A stretch of 64,000 nt of DNA, from positions 248,001 to 312,000 of the forward strand of contig NZ_JALPRE010000011.1 of assembly GCF_023195925.1 (NCBI RefSeq). Direction: 5' to 3'. The position numbers and the translations under genes were made by a program. Position 1 is the stretch's first letter; the number at the start of each line of letters is the position of its first letter. The notes beneath the pieces were generated by a model. It worked only from the letters and a program-made list of their open reading frames with translations. It was not told the origin of the DNA and did no database searches. Positions 30,218 to 39,341 of this stretch are shown piece by piece. This DNA is from Aquimarina acroporae. Lineage in GTDB: Bacteria; Bacteroidota; Bacteroidia; Flavobacteriales; Flavobacteriaceae.

Positions 30218-31321
30218 TTACACCGCTTCAAACATTTTGCCAGGTAGTGGTTTTATAACTCCTTTAAGTTCCATGTTTAGCAAAATAGAAGCTGCTTTAA
30301 ACGTTGGTATTTCACACTCTAATGCAATAATATCTAACAGCTCTTTTCCTCGGATGTTGAGAAAAGAGTAGATCTTTTTTTCTTCTCCTTCAAGGTCGAC
30401 GAACAATTTTTTTTGCACTACAGGTTGTTCTTTTTTGTCCAGTTCCCAGTTTAGCATGTAAATAAGGTCTGCTGCACTAGTAAGCATATGCGCTTGTTGG
30501 GTTTTAATAAGCATATTGCAGCCTTCACTTAAAGTATCTGTAGCACGGCCAGGAACGGCAAACACCTCCCTGTTATATGAATTGGCAATGTCTGCTGTGA
30601 CTAGTGACCCTCCTTTATTGGCGCTTTCGATGACTACCGTAGCTTCGCTAAGCCCAGCAATAATTCGGTTTCTTCCTAAAAAATTCTTGCGATCAAACGT
30701 ATCGGTACTCCAAAAATCGGTAAAAAAGCCTCCATTTTCTTCAATCTGCGCCATGTATTTTTGATGTGCTTTGGGATATATTTGGTTTAGCCCATGTGCC
30801 AAACAACCCACGGTTTGCAACCCATGTTTTACAGCAGCTCTTTGGGCGGTAATATCTACACCATATGCAAATCCAGAGACAATTACAGGGTTGAGAGGGG
30901 CCAGATTTTCAATGAGTTCTTCGCAAAACCGAACGCCATAACTTGTTACTTGCCGTGTACCAACAATGCTTATTATTTTCTTTTGTTTTAGATCGATGTT
31001 TCCTCGACTAAATATGACGACTGGGCTGTCGATACAATGCTTTAATTTTTCAGGGTAATTGTCCTGATCATATGCGGTAAAAGCAATGTTATGAGCTTCG
31101 ACAAATTTTAACTCATTCTCGGCCGCGATGCGATGCTCAGGATTGTGCAAATCTTTAATTTTCACCTTTCCTATTCCATCAATTTTTAAAAGGTTATTCA
31201 CTTTTTCAGACAAAACAGCCTCTGCAGAACCCACTTCTCGTATGAGTTTCTTTATAGAAGTATCTCCTAGATTCTTTACTTTTTTAAGGGTAAGCAGCGC
31301 AATTAATTTTTCCTGGGTCAT
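30218..31321 (-). CDS. dprA: DNA-processing protein DprA (Smf)
   Basis: DprA binds incoming single-stranded DNA during transformation and loads RecA. The Rossmann-like core is clear: SIVGTRQVTSYG, VSGFAYGVDITAQRAAV, and the family signature NRIIAGLSEATVVIESANKGGSLVTADIA followed by REVFAVPG. An N-terminal helix-hairpin-helix region (IDGIGKVKIKDL) and a C-terminal winged-helix/DML1-like domain (residues ~300-367) complete it. 367 residues is typical. Single gene, convergent with the SnoaL-like gene and divergent from the HU/SPOR gene. Confidence 0.95.
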   Translation of the reverse strand: MTQEKLIALLTLKKVKNLGDTSIKKLIREVGSAEAVLSEKVNNLLKIDGIGKVKIKDLHNPEHRIAAENELKFVEAHNIAFTAYDQDNYPEKLKHCIDSPVVIFSRGNIDLKQKKIISIVGTRQVTSYGVRFCEELIENLAPLNPVIVSGFAYGVDITAQRAAVKHGLQTVGCLAHGLNQIYPKAHQKYMAQIEENGGFFTDFWSTDTFDRKNFLGRNRIIAGLSEATVVIESANKGGSLVTADIANSYNREVFAVPGRATDTLSEGCNMLIKTQQAHMLTSAADLIYMLNWELDKKEQPVVQKKLFVDLEGEEKKIYSFLNIRGKELLDIIALECEIPTFKAASILLNMELKGVIKPLPGKMFEAV

Positions 31322-31412
31322 CTAACAATTTGTATCTCAGTACAAGAAACGAAAAAAATCAAAACTGTTGATAAATTCGACAGGCTTAGTTCTTATGACA
31401 TTCATTTTTTTT

Positions 31413-31420
31413 TACCTTTG
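31413..31420 (+). promoter_or_regulatory. Predicted -7 element of the HU/SPOR gene
   Basis: TACCTTTG fits TAnnTTTG and lies 46 bases before the ATG at 31466. No -33 TTTG stands at the normal distance. Confidence 0.45.
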
Positions 31421-31454
31421 AGTAACTTAACCACATACAGAAAAAACAACATTT

Positions 31455-31463
31455 AGGAGGGGG
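31455..31463 (+). promoter_or_regulatory. Strong Shine-Dalgarno sequence, unusual for this phylum
   Basis: AGGAGGGGG ends two bases before the ATG at 31466. Most genes in this window have no recognisable Shine-Dalgarno sequence, as is normal in Bacteroidota, so this near-perfect match stands out and fixes the start codon. Confidence 0.6.
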
Positions 31464-31465
31464 CG

Positions 31466-32443
31466 ATGAACTATACAGCAAAGTACATAAGTGAATTATT
31501 ATATAGATATGAATGTGTAATTTTACCAGGTTTTGGTGCGTTTTTGACCAGACGTGAACCTGCAAGCATTCAGGAATCTACACACTCTTTTTTTCCTCCT
31601 AAAAAATTAATTTCTTTTAATAGACAGTTACAAAATAACGATGGTTTATTGGCCAATTATATTGCATCGGCTGAAGGTATTTCTTATGCAGATGCTGTTG
31701 CCAAAATTCAACGTTATGTATTATCAATTCAAGATAGCTTAACACAAGGTAAGCGTGTAGAATTAGAAGGAATTGGTGCTTTCTTTACTTCGGTAGAAAA
31801 CACCGTACAGTTTGAACCTCAACATGAGGTAAACTATTTAACAGAAGCTTTTGGTTTACATACGTTTGCTTCTCCAGAAATTACCAGAGAAGTATATAAA
31901 GAAGAAGTTGAGGCTATTGAAGAGGTTACTCCTATTACATTTACTCCAGAAAAACGTCGTGAAAGACCATATCTGCAATATGCAGCGGCTGCAGCTATTG
32001 TTTTAGGGATTGGAGGTTTTTTCACTTTGAAAGAGGTAAGCAATGCCAATATAGTTTACAATAACAAGCAAGAGAAACAAGCTACCGAAGAAATTCAAAA
32101 CACAATACAAGAGGCCACGTTTAATATATCTAACCCCTTACCTGCGATTACCCTTAATCTTTCTAAGAAAGAAGAAGGAACTTCAGTAGCAGAAGCAGAG
32201 GTTCAAGGTAGTACTACCGGAAACTATCACATCGTAGCCGGAGCATTTAGAATTGCATCAAATGCCGATAAAAAAGTTGAAAACTTAAAATCTGAAGGTT
32301 TCAACGCACGCTTAATTGGCGTAAATAAATATGGGCTTCATCAAGTTGCATATGCTAGTTATTCAGATCGTGCTCAAGCATTACAAATGCTAAGTAAAAT
32401 TAAGAAAGAACACAGTTCAAGAGCTTGGTTATTGGTTCAATAA
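31466..32443 (+). CDS. HU-CCDC81/SPOR-domain membrane protein
   Basis: Two HU-like CCDC81-type domains make up the N-terminal ~135 residues (YISELLYRYECVILPGFGAFLTRREP ... LTQGKRVELEGIGAFFTS). A membrane helix follows at ~171-188 (LQYAAAAAIVLGIGGFFTL), then a linker and a C-terminal SPOR domain (~255-325, YHIVAGAFRIASNADKKVENLKSEGFNARLI). SPOR binds denuded peptidoglycan, so the protein links the cytoplasm, perhaps the chromosome, to septal cell wall. The domain order is a Bacteroidota hallmark. Divergent from dprA. Confidence 0.9.
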   Translation: MNYTAKYISELLYRYECVILPGFGAFLTRREPASIQESTHSFFPPKKLISFNRQLQNNDGLLANYIASAEGISYADAVAKIQRYVLSIQDSLTQGKRVELEGIGAFFTSVENTVQFEPQHEVNYLTEAFGLHTFASPEITREVYKEEVEAIEEVTPITFTPEKRRERPYLQYAAAAAIVLGIGGFFTLKEVSNANIVYNNKQEKQATEEIQNTIQEATFNISNPLPAITLNLSKKEEGTSVAEAEVQGSTTGNYHIVAGAFRIASNADKKVENLKSEGFNARLIGVNKYGLHQVAYASYSDRAQALQMLSKIKKEHSSRAWLLVQ

Positions 32444-32627
32444 CATTTTTTTCAAAAAAAATATCTTCTAATAGTTTATCAGTATCTTATTGATATTGGC
32501 AACTCTTGAGTTATTTAATTGTCTCTTTTTCATTTTTTGACTAAGAGCAATCAAGGATTCTCATCCTTACATTTTACATTCAAAATACTTTTATTCAAAG
32601 GAATAGTGTAAGTTATGCATTGGTGAT

Positions 32628-32635
32628 TATCTTTG
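32628..32635 (+). promoter_or_regulatory. Predicted -7 element of the thioesterase gene
   Basis: TATCTTTG fits TAnnTTTG and lies only 16 bases before the ATG at 32652, implying a very short 5' leader. Confidence 0.45.
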
Positions 32636-32651
32636 CCAAAAAAAGTATCTT

Positions 32652-33161
32652 ATGGAAGCTCGATATCCTTCAGAATCACTAACCATTCTTACAGATCTAG
32701 TATTGCCTGGTGAGACTAATCCTTTAAATAATCTTTTTGGAGGAGAACTCTTAGCCAGAATGGATCGCGCGGCAGGAATTGCAGCAGGAAGGCATTCTAG
32801 AAGAATTGTAGTAACTGCTTCAGTAAATCATGTAGCATTTAATAGAGCCATTCCACTAGGGAGTGTGGTTACGGTAGAAGCTAAAGTTTCAAGAGCTTTT
32901 AAATCTTCTATGGAAGTGATTATAGATGTTTGGGTAGAAGATCGCCAAAGTGGAGAACGAACCAAGGCCAACGAAGCCATATATACTTTTGTTGCTGTTA
33001 ATGAAACAGGAAGCCCGGTAGCCGTACCTCCTATTAAACCAGAAACAGAACTGGAACAGCAGCGTTTTGATGCTGCACTACGAAGAAAGCAGTTAAGCCT
33101 CGTGCTTGCAGGAAAAATGAAACCCAACGACGCTACAGAACTAAAAGCGCTTTTTGTATAA
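32652..33161 (+). CDS. Hotdog-fold acyl-CoA thioesterase (YciA/BACH type)
   Basis: It hydrolyses acyl-CoA to free acid and CoA. The hotdog signature is clear: LPGETNPLNNLFGGELLARMDRAAGIAAGRHS, with the N-x-x-GG-x-LL-x-x-MD pattern that places the catalytic Asp, followed by VVTASVNHVAFNRAIPLGSVVTVEAKV. 169 residues is usual for a single hotdog domain. The C-terminal ~35 residues are charged and outside the fold. Cytoplasmic, and apparently a single-gene unit. Confidence 0.88.
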   Translation: MEARYPSESLTILTDLVLPGETNPLNNLFGGELLARMDRAAGIAAGRHSRRIVVTASVNHVAFNRAIPLGSVVTVEAKVSRAFKSSMEVIIDVWVEDRQSGERTKANEAIYTFVAVNETGSPVAVPPIKPETELEQQRFDAALRRKQLSLVLAGKMKPNDATELKALFV

Positions 33162-33234
33162 CCTAAAACTTTCTTAAAGTCAAGAAGTCAATCCCGTTTT
33201 TCTGCTATATTTAAAATAAGAAAAACGCACACAA

Positions 33235-33402
33235 ATGAAACGAGTAAGTAAAATCAACTTTTCAGTTTTTATTACTCTTATTGGATTAGTATCGATGCTA
33301 ACACTGTTTATGAAGTATCGTTATTTTGAGGAAATCAACAATAAAAAATACACTTCTACAATTGAATTGAATATGCCACAAATTACTTCTTGTAATTTTT
33401 AA
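33235..33402 (+). CDS. 55-residue single-pass membrane protein
   Basis: An ATG at 33235 opens a 55-codon frame ending TAA at 33400-33402: MKRVSKINFSVFITLIGLVS, then MLTLFMKYRYFEEIN and a polar tail ending SCNF. It has a basic N-terminus, one hydrophobic helix (residues ~9-26) and a polar C-terminus with a single cysteine. It lies 73 bases after the thioesterase gene in the same direction. No family is recognised. Composition and signal-anchor layout support a real gene, but expression is untested. Confidence 0.5.
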   Translation: MKRVSKINFSVFITLIGLVSMLTLFMKYRYFEEINNKKYTSTIELNMPQITSCNF

Positions 33403-33436
33403 AAAGTAATCTGTAGCATAACCCAAAAGTTACCGT

Positions 33437-35821
33437 TTAATTCCAATTTCCATTTAAGAAAATCTTTAAATCTGGGAACACACCGATGTAAGTATTAGTT
33501 ACTACATTACCATCTTTAACCAACAAATAGAATTCGTTGGTTTCGGTAATTCCGATAAGGTCATCTCTCCCATTTTGGTTTATATCATTTGCAAAAAACT
33601 GTGTAAATGATCCCATATTAGATGCAAGAACATCGTAACCAGAATAAAAACCTGTACCGTCATATCTGAATTTGTATAGATGTAGTTCTTTTAACCCTTT
33701 ATGATAAGCAATTAGATCATCGGTACCATTATTACTCCAATTCCCCACTGCAAAATGGGTATAATTACTCCAACCACTACTTACTACATCATATCCCGAA
33801 TAAAAACCAGTACCGTCGTATCTGAATTTGTAAAAATGCAGTTCGTCTAATCCTTTGTGATAAGCAATTAAATCATCGGTACCGTTGTTACTCCAGTTTC
33901 CCACAAGAAACTCGCTGTAATTTGTCCAACCACTACTTACTACATCATATCCTGAATAAAAACCCGTTCCGTCATATCTGAATTTGTAAAAATGCAATTC
34001 GTCTAATCCTTTATGGTAAGCGATTAAATCATCGGTACCATTGTTACTCCAGTTTCCCACAAGAAACTCGCTGTAATTTGTCCAACCACTACTTACTACA
34101 TCATATCCTGAATAAAAACCCGTTCCGTCATATCTGAATTTGTAAAAATGCAATTCGTCTAATCCTTTATGGTAAGCGATTAAATCATCGGTACCATTGT
34201 TACTCCAGTTTCCCACAAGAAACTCGCTGTAATTTGTCCAACCACTACTTACTACATCATATCCTGAATAAAAACCCGTTCCGTCATATCTGAATTTGTA
34301 AAAATGCAATTCGTCTAATCCTTTATGGTAAGCGATTAAATCATCGGTACCATTGTTACTCCAGTTTCCCACAAGAAACTCGCTGTAATTTGTCCAACCG
34401 CTACTTACCTCATCATATCCAGAATAAAAGCCACTACCATCATATTTAAATTTATACAAATGCAACTCATTTAACCCTTCGTGATAGGCGATTAAATCAT
34501 CGTTACCATCATTTCTCCAGTTACCAACTAAAAACCTACTATAATTTGACCAACCTCTTGATATTTCACCTATAGCCGTTTCACAACTTACATTTCCTGA
34601 AAATTTAATGATTTTGTCTGCCTGATTTAAATAGAGAAAATTATTCGTTATGCCCAACTCATCTGATGCATACGTATTATTTTCTATTCTTAAATTAATG
34701 AATTCGGACTGAAGATGAGTACAAACACTCTGTTTAATCGCATCACATTCGTTCTCCTGGGCAAAACTATTATTATGAATGTATACCTCACCAACCGGGA
34801 TTCCTCTTATTCTAAAAGCAGGAATTAATCTATTATTGAATTTATTGTGATGGATTTCGATGGTATTACCTGCTCTTTTGTCTGGACATAGGCTATCATA
34901 TTCTGCTTTCCCATGCATATCAAAACTATAGGTCCAAGAAGGTTGACCTCCATATCCCACTATATTATAAGAAGCTTCATAACTTTCATTTTCGTGGCCA
35001 CTCCCCGCTATATCATGCCTGTTATACTCAAACGAATTACATGAGACCAAACCATCGGTAGTAGCAGTCTCTGTGGTATTAAATGACACTCCGTATCCCA
35101 ACCCATATCTTATATTATGATGAATGTAATTGTTTATTATTTTATGTCCTGTAGAATTTTTAAGATGAATTCCTGCCTGGGACCATCCTGATATCTCACA
35201 ATTTTCCACCGTTAAATTATTATATCCACATATTAAAATACCATCAGTTACACCAGGGGTATAAGCGTTATAACTTGTGTCTATCTCCTTCTGAGGTAAA
35301 TGATCAATATCTTCAATATTTGTCATAAAATCGTTACCGAGTATTTTTATCCCACTTATGGTAACATTATCAGACTCAATTCTTATCAATTTTCTTGATC
35401 TCTCAGGTAAAATTCTAGCAGGAGTGGTAAATGTCGCGCCATAGCTTCCACTAGCTCCCCCACTCACTAACTTTATGGGTCTATCTATGATCACAAACGC
35501 ACATTCTGATGAGCCATTTCCATAACAATCGCGGGTTAAGTAATTACAATCTGTCTCATCAAATTCAAACACCGCATCATCCTTTACATAGATAATATCA
35601 CCAGGGCTTGCTGCGTTTATTGTAGATTGCAAATCTTCTTTCTTATCTACTACATAATCTGCATCATTTTCGGAATACGTGGTGACCACATGAGGACACT
35701 CAGCATTTATTTTTGCAAAAGCCGATTTAGAAATCTTTATGTCGGAAGGCGTCGAGATATATTCATCTCGATTACAACAACAACATAGAATACACAATAC
35801 AACTAATAGGATATTTTTCAT
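33437..35821 (-). CDS. Beta-helix lipoprotein with six near-identical 52-residue repeats
   Basis: A lipoprotein signal (LLVVLCILCCCCNRDE, four cysteines in a row at the lipobox) leads to a right-handed parallel beta-helix (residues ~50-400) with the pattern of pectate-lyase/NosD-type polysaccharide-binding or -cleaving proteins (SGIKILGNDF, LTVENCEISGWSQAGIHLKNSTGHKIINNYIHHN). From ~420 to ~731 there are six 52-residue repeats, VGNWSNNGTDDLIAYHKGL being the core. This resembles FG-GAP/VCBS blades with a D-x-x-DL calcium-type loop. A decayed seventh repeat ends the protein. It is probably a surface polysaccharide-acting or adhesive protein; no catalytic residues are assigned. Confidence 0.85.
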   Translation of the reverse strand: MKNILLVVLCILCCCCNRDEYISTPSDIKISKSAFAKINAECPHVVTTYSENDADYVVDKKEDLQSTINAASPGDIIYVKDDAVFEFDETDCNYLTRDCYGNGSSECAFVIIDRPIKLVSGGASGSYGATFTTPARILPERSRKLIRIESDNVTISGIKILGNDFMTNIEDIDHLPQKEIDTSYNAYTPGVTDGILICGYNNLTVENCEISGWSQAGIHLKNSTGHKIINNYIHHNIRYGLGYGVSFNTTETATTDGLVSCNSFEYNRHDIAGSGHENESYEASYNIVGYGGQPSWTYSFDMHGKAEYDSLCPDKRAGNTIEIHHNKFNNRLIPAFRIRGIPVGEVYIHNNSFAQENECDAIKQSVCTHLQSEFINLRIENNTYASDELGITNNFLYLNQADKIIKFSGNVSCETAIGEISRGWSNYSRFLVGNWRNDGNDDLIAYHEGLNELHLYKFKYDGSGFYSGYDEVSSGWTNYSEFLVGNWSNNGTDDLIAYHKGLDELHFYKFRYDGTGFYSGYDVVSSGWTNYSEFLVGNWSNNGTDDLIAYHKGLDELHFYKFRYDGTGFYSGYDVVSSGWTNYSEFLVGNWSNNGTDDLIAYHKGLDELHFYKFRYDGTGFYSGYDVVSSGWTNYSEFLVGNWSNNGTDDLIAYHKGLDELHFYKFRYDGTGFYSGYDVVSSGWSNYTHFAVGNWSNNGTDDLIAYHKGLKELHLYKFRYDGTGFYSGYDVLASNMGSFTQFFANDINQNGRDDLIGITETNEFYLLVKDGNVVTNTYIGVFPDLKIFLNGNWN
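33628..34563 (-). repeat. Tandem 156-bp repeats (six copies) inside the beta-helix lipoprotein gene
   Basis: The word TCCAAC recurs at 33925, 34081, 34237 and 34393, exactly 156 bases apart. Copies 2-5 encode an identical 52-residue unit and are nearly identical in DNA; copies 1 and 6 differ at about ten residues each, and a seventh (down to ~33470) is decayed. Confidence 0.9.
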
Positions 35822-35928
35822 CTATATCTATTTTAGGTTATTTTTTATCTAGATATTGATTAATGTAGAGAAGCACAAAAATGTTACCCCCAATCTGAAT
35901 AAACCTTTAGGAAGTTTTACAAGCGATA

Positions 35929-37158
35929 TTACATTCTATAAATCCAACTTTGTGGATTTAATCGTTTTGCATTTTGGTAGATCAAGAACTTCATTATCGC
36001 TCTTCCTGTTGTAGGGTTGGTTCGCACCTCTCCTATCGACTGCTTTGTAGTTACTTTTTGGCCTTCTTTTACAGAAATATTCTGAAGATTGTAATAGGTA
36101 GTAATATAATTACCATGTCGTATCTGTACCAAACGGCTTGCTCCCTTTAGCTTTTGAATCGCAATGACTTCTCCCTCAAAAATTGCTCTCGCAGGTTCTC
36201 CTGCTCTTGTTTCGATCTCTACTCCACTACTATTAATTTGAATATTGGGTAATGTAGGGTGCGGCTGTCGTCCAAATTTTTTGGTTATTCTACCTGTACC
36301 TACAGGCCAAGGTAATTTACCTTTATTCGCAGTAAAATTATCTGCAAGTACCTTTGCTTCAGCAGTAAGAGCAAAAGTGGTGGCCGATCCTTTTTTGGTT
36401 ACTTTCTTTCCTGCTTTTCGGTTGGCTCTTGCAATAGCCTCTCGAATCAACTTTTCGATCTCTTTATCGATGGCACTGGCCTTCTCTTGCTTTTTCTTTA
36501 TTTGTTGGGTATAAACACCTTGTTTCTTTCGAATAGAAGCCATTAATACCTGTTGCTCCTTCTTCTCGTCCTTTAGTTTTTGTTGTGCCTCTCTATTCTC
36601 AGCTATTAAGGTTTGTTTGTCCTCTTTTTGTCGGGTTAAGTCTTTGTTTAACCTTTGAAGCTCCATTGTATTGCTCTCTATACGCTCTGCTTGCTCCTTA
36701 CGATGCTCACTATACTGCTTCATATATTGCAAACGCTTATACGCCTGCGCAAAGTTTTTTGATGACAACAAAAACATGATTCTGCTCTGGTGAGATTTAC
36801 TCTTGTATGATTTATTAATCATTTTGGCATAATCTGTTCGCAAAACATGGAGTTCTTTGCGGTAGACATCAATTTGCTTAAGGTTTACATTGATTTCTCT
36901 GGTAAGCAGATTTGCTTGCTGATTGGTAATTTTTATGAGGTTTTGGCGGGTACTAATTTGAGAGTTTATAGTTTCTACTTCATCTAAAACCGAACGTTCT
37001 TTAAGCTTATTATCGGCTCTAAGCTGTTTCATTTGTTCAATTTCTTCTCGTAGTCGTTGCCGTTCTTCTTCTAAACGTTGTTGCTTAGAACTTTGAGCAA
37101 TTACAGAGCCACTACAAAGCAATACTACTACTAAATATATAATGTGCAATACTCTCAT
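35929..37158 (-). CDS. envC: EnvC-like murein hydrolase activator (coiled coil plus degenerate LytM domain)
   Basis: A signal peptide (ending VIAQ) leads to long coiled coils (residues ~22-245, rich in Gln, Glu, Lys and Arg) and a C-terminal LytM/M23 fold (~285-409). The metal ligands of active M23 enzymes are missing: the first motif reads QINSSGVEIETRAGEP instead of H-x-x-x-D, and the last reads HGNYITTYYNL where H-x-H is expected. This matches EnvC, which activates amidases at the septum rather than cutting peptidoglycan. It overlaps the DUF4292 gene by four bases. Periplasmic. Confidence 0.87.
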   Translation of the reverse strand: MRVLHIIYLVVVLLCSGSVIAQSSKQQRLEEERQRLREEIEQMKQLRADNKLKERSVLDEVETINSQISTRQNLIKITNQQANLLTREINVNLKQIDVYRKELHVLRTDYAKMINKSYKSKSHQSRIMFLLSSKNFAQAYKRLQYMKQYSEHRKEQAERIESNTMELQRLNKDLTRQKEDKQTLIAENREAQQKLKDEKKEQQVLMASIRKKQGVYTQQIKKKQEKASAIDKEIEKLIREAIARANRKAGKKVTKKGSATTFALTAEAKVLADNFTANKGKLPWPVGTGRITKKFGRQPHPTLPNIQINSSGVEIETRAGEPARAIFEGEVIAIQKLKGASRLVQIRHGNYITTYYNLQNISVKEGQKVTTKQSIGEVRTNPTTGRAIMKFLIYQNAKRLNPQSWIYRM

Positions 37159-37928
37159 TGAATAACAACCTCCTTATATCCTGATGGTATTTTAAACGGA
37201 AAACTTACTCTTGCATTGTAATCGACCTCACGATATTCTAAATCGATTGTAGTTTTGCTATCGGTTTGCACCGCATCTATTCGAATTCTCTTCGGAAAAT
37301 CCTGATTTCCTACCTTTTGATATTCCCTGTAGATAATATTCAAATTTCTGTTTTCAATAGGTTGTTTCAGCTGTTGCTCAGCTATTTTAAAACCCTCTGG
37401 TTGTATCAAAAACAGGCGCTCGAATAACGCTAGCTCTGTTTTTGGTTTTAATTGATACGTTTGGTTATATACCGTAGCTTTGTATTTATCATCTCTTAAA
37501 TTGAATAAGGCTTGCCCCAACAAAAGTTGCTGCACTTTCTCAAAGTCTAATTCTGTTCCTAACCACTCACTAAGAAGCTTAAAATCACCTTCGAAATATG
37601 TGTTTTCAATTTTTTCGTAGTAGCTTACCTTTTCGGGAGTTATAAGAGCTTTGGCCAGGGTAATACCTAACATTTTTACGCTTACCCAAATCATTTTGTC
37701 TTTTTCCATACGCAATGTTGCACTTGGGCCAAAAGACTTTTTGCCATCGTCATACTTAATCTTAATCTTGGCATTTAAGGTTTCAAAATTAAACGACTTA
37801 TTATAATGATTAGCAATTACTTTTTCTGCGCTTAACTTCTTAATTCTGGTTGTAGCCACTTCTTTGGTACCCTTACAGGAATTCAAGAACAACAAAGAGA
37901 TACATAATAGATAAACTACTTTATTCAT
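37155..37928 (-). CDS. DUF4292 lipoprotein
   Basis: The 257-residue lipoprotein (LLFLNSCKGTKEV, Cys at residue 18) matches the DUF4292 pattern: FETLNAKIKIKYDDGKKSFGPSATLRMEKDKMIWVSVKMLGITLAKALITPEKVSYYEKIENTYFEG. The fold is LolA/LolB-like, so a role in outer-membrane lipoprotein handling is possible, but this is inference. It lies 6 bases after the TPR gene and overlaps the EnvC-like gene by four bases, the usual arrangement of this envelope cluster in the family. Confidence 0.83.
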   Translation of the reverse strand: MNKVVYLLCISLLFLNSCKGTKEVATTRIKKLSAEKVIANHYNKSFNFETLNAKIKIKYDDGKKSFGPSATLRMEKDKMIWVSVKMLGITLAKALITPEKVSYYEKIENTYFEGDFKLLSEWLGTELDFEKVQQLLLGQALFNLRDDKYKATVYNQTYQLKPKTELALFERLFLIQPEGFKIAEQQLKQPIENRNLNIIYREYQKVGNQDFPKRIRIDAVQTDSKTTIDLEYREVDYNARVSFPFKIPSGYKEVVIQ

Positions 37929-37934
37929 TAGTAA

Positions 37935-39308
37935 TTATGATTTTTTCTGAAGTTGAATGGCTTTTTGCAAATATTCTGTGGCTTTGGTTGTATCTCCCAG
38001 TTTTTGATAGGCTTCACTAATTTGTTTGTAAAAATCTGATTCCATTTTGGTGTCATCTACAATATAATCGATCCCTGAGTTTAGAATATCAATCGCATCT
38101 TCTGCCTTTTCTAACTGAATTAGAGACACTCCGTTCACCAAATAAAAAATGGGTTGCGCAGGATACATCTCTAGCGCCAACTCACTACCCGATTCTGCTT
38201 TTTCAAAACGTCCTAAATCTAATTGCAGTAGCAAAATCCTTCTAAGCAATTCAAAATCATTTGCATTTTCTTTTATACCTCGTTCATAAAAGTTTAATGC
38301 TTGTTCCTTCTGTCCTTTTTTGTAATAAAAATGACCAAATTCGGTATATACCTTGGCATCTTGTTGTCCTCCTTGCATAAGATCCATGATCTCAGAAAGA
38401 GAGGATTCGTACTGTGGGTTTGTATTGATAAACTGTAAAAAATCGTTTACGATTTTGTATTTAGATTCGGTATCTACCTTATTGCTTTTTACTGCAATTT
38501 TCATTGAAGCTATAGCCTCTTCAGTTTTATTGCTATCTAGATAAAACTTATACAATGCCAAATGTACGAGTTCAGATTTAGGCTTCTTCTTGAGTAATGT
38601 TGTTGCTACTTCAAATGCCTTTTTTTTCTGATTACTTTTACTGTACAAATAGATAAGATTAAGATAGTTTTGTTCCTCTTTCGGATTCTTCTTAATACGC
38701 TCTTCAAGTCTTGCGATTTGATTATCTGGATTGGTAATCTTTGAAGCTATTCTTTTACGAAGCTGTTTACGGTAGGAATCTGCACCCAATTCTTCATTCA
38801 ACTCATCTAAAACACGAAGGGCATCGTCATATCTTTTTTCGAGATAATACAAATTGGCCAATTGCTCCTTAAACATAGAGTTGAACACTACCAATTTCTC
38901 TACAACCTCTGCAGACTCTCTGTACTTACCTTCTTTAAAATACACCTCATACAACAGTTCTAAGACATATCGATCATCAGGCTTTTCCTGTAGTACTTTT
39001 TTAAAATTAGCTTCGGCTTTTTCAAATACTTTGATCTCTAAGTAATTTTTACCTAACTCCAGATATAAAAAGTTGGGTTCTGCATCTATCTCTACACATT
39101 TTTCAAGCGCTTCAATAGCCTTGTCATAGTTGGTGATCGCCTTTTGTTTTAATGCTTCAAAAAAGTATTCCTGAAACTCATCTGAGACATTACCAAGATC
39201 ATCGATATTCACCTCTTGTTTAGGCTCAATCTCTTGACCAATTGTAGTTACATTTCCTGTCACCAGGAAAATGATTAAAAAACATATATGTCTCCAACGT
39301 ATACTCAT
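37935..39308 (-). CDS. Exported tetratricopeptide-repeat protein
   Basis: A signal peptide (residues ~1-24, ending TTIGQ) is followed by about eleven TPR motifs to the C-terminus (for example ALEKCVEIDAEPNFLYLELGKNYLEIKVFEKAEANFKKVLQEKPDD). It is probably periplasmic and mediates protein-protein contacts in the envelope. It lies between the sugar-nucleotide transferase (33 bases) and the DUF4292 gene (6 bases) and is probably in the same transcript. No enzymatic domain. 457 residues. Confidence 0.83.
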   Translation of the reverse strand: MSIRWRHICFLIIFLVTGNVTTIGQEIEPKQEVNIDDLGNVSDEFQEYFFEALKQKAITNYDKAIEALEKCVEIDAEPNFLYLELGKNYLEIKVFEKAEANFKKVLQEKPDDRYVLELLYEVYFKEGKYRESAEVVEKLVVFNSMFKEQLANLYYLEKRYDDALRVLDELNEELGADSYRKQLRKRIASKITNPDNQIARLEERIKKNPKEEQNYLNLIYLYSKSNQKKKAFEVATTLLKKKPKSELVHLALYKFYLDSNKTEEAIASMKIAVKSNKVDTESKYKIVNDFLQFINTNPQYESSLSEIMDLMQGGQQDAKVYTEFGHFYYKKGQKEQALNFYERGIKENANDFELLRRILLLQLDLGRFEKAESGSELALEMYPAQPIFYLVNGVSLIQLEKAEDAIDILNSGIDYIVDDTKMESDFYKQISEAYQKLGDTTKATEYLQKAIQLQKKS

Positions 39309-39341
39309 ATCAACTAGAAAGTACTATACTTCCCTCACAAA

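Noticed and set aside
31376..31392. TTCGACAGGCTTAGTTC considered as a second full copy of the 18481-18504 repeat
   Set aside because: The match is partial and the palindrome is missing, so it is only mentioned as a weak resemblance.
33437..34563. Repeats in the lipoprotein gene considered as a CRISPR-like array
   Set aside because: The 156-bp units are contiguous without spacers and keep an open reading frame with protein-level conservation, so they are coding tandem repeats.
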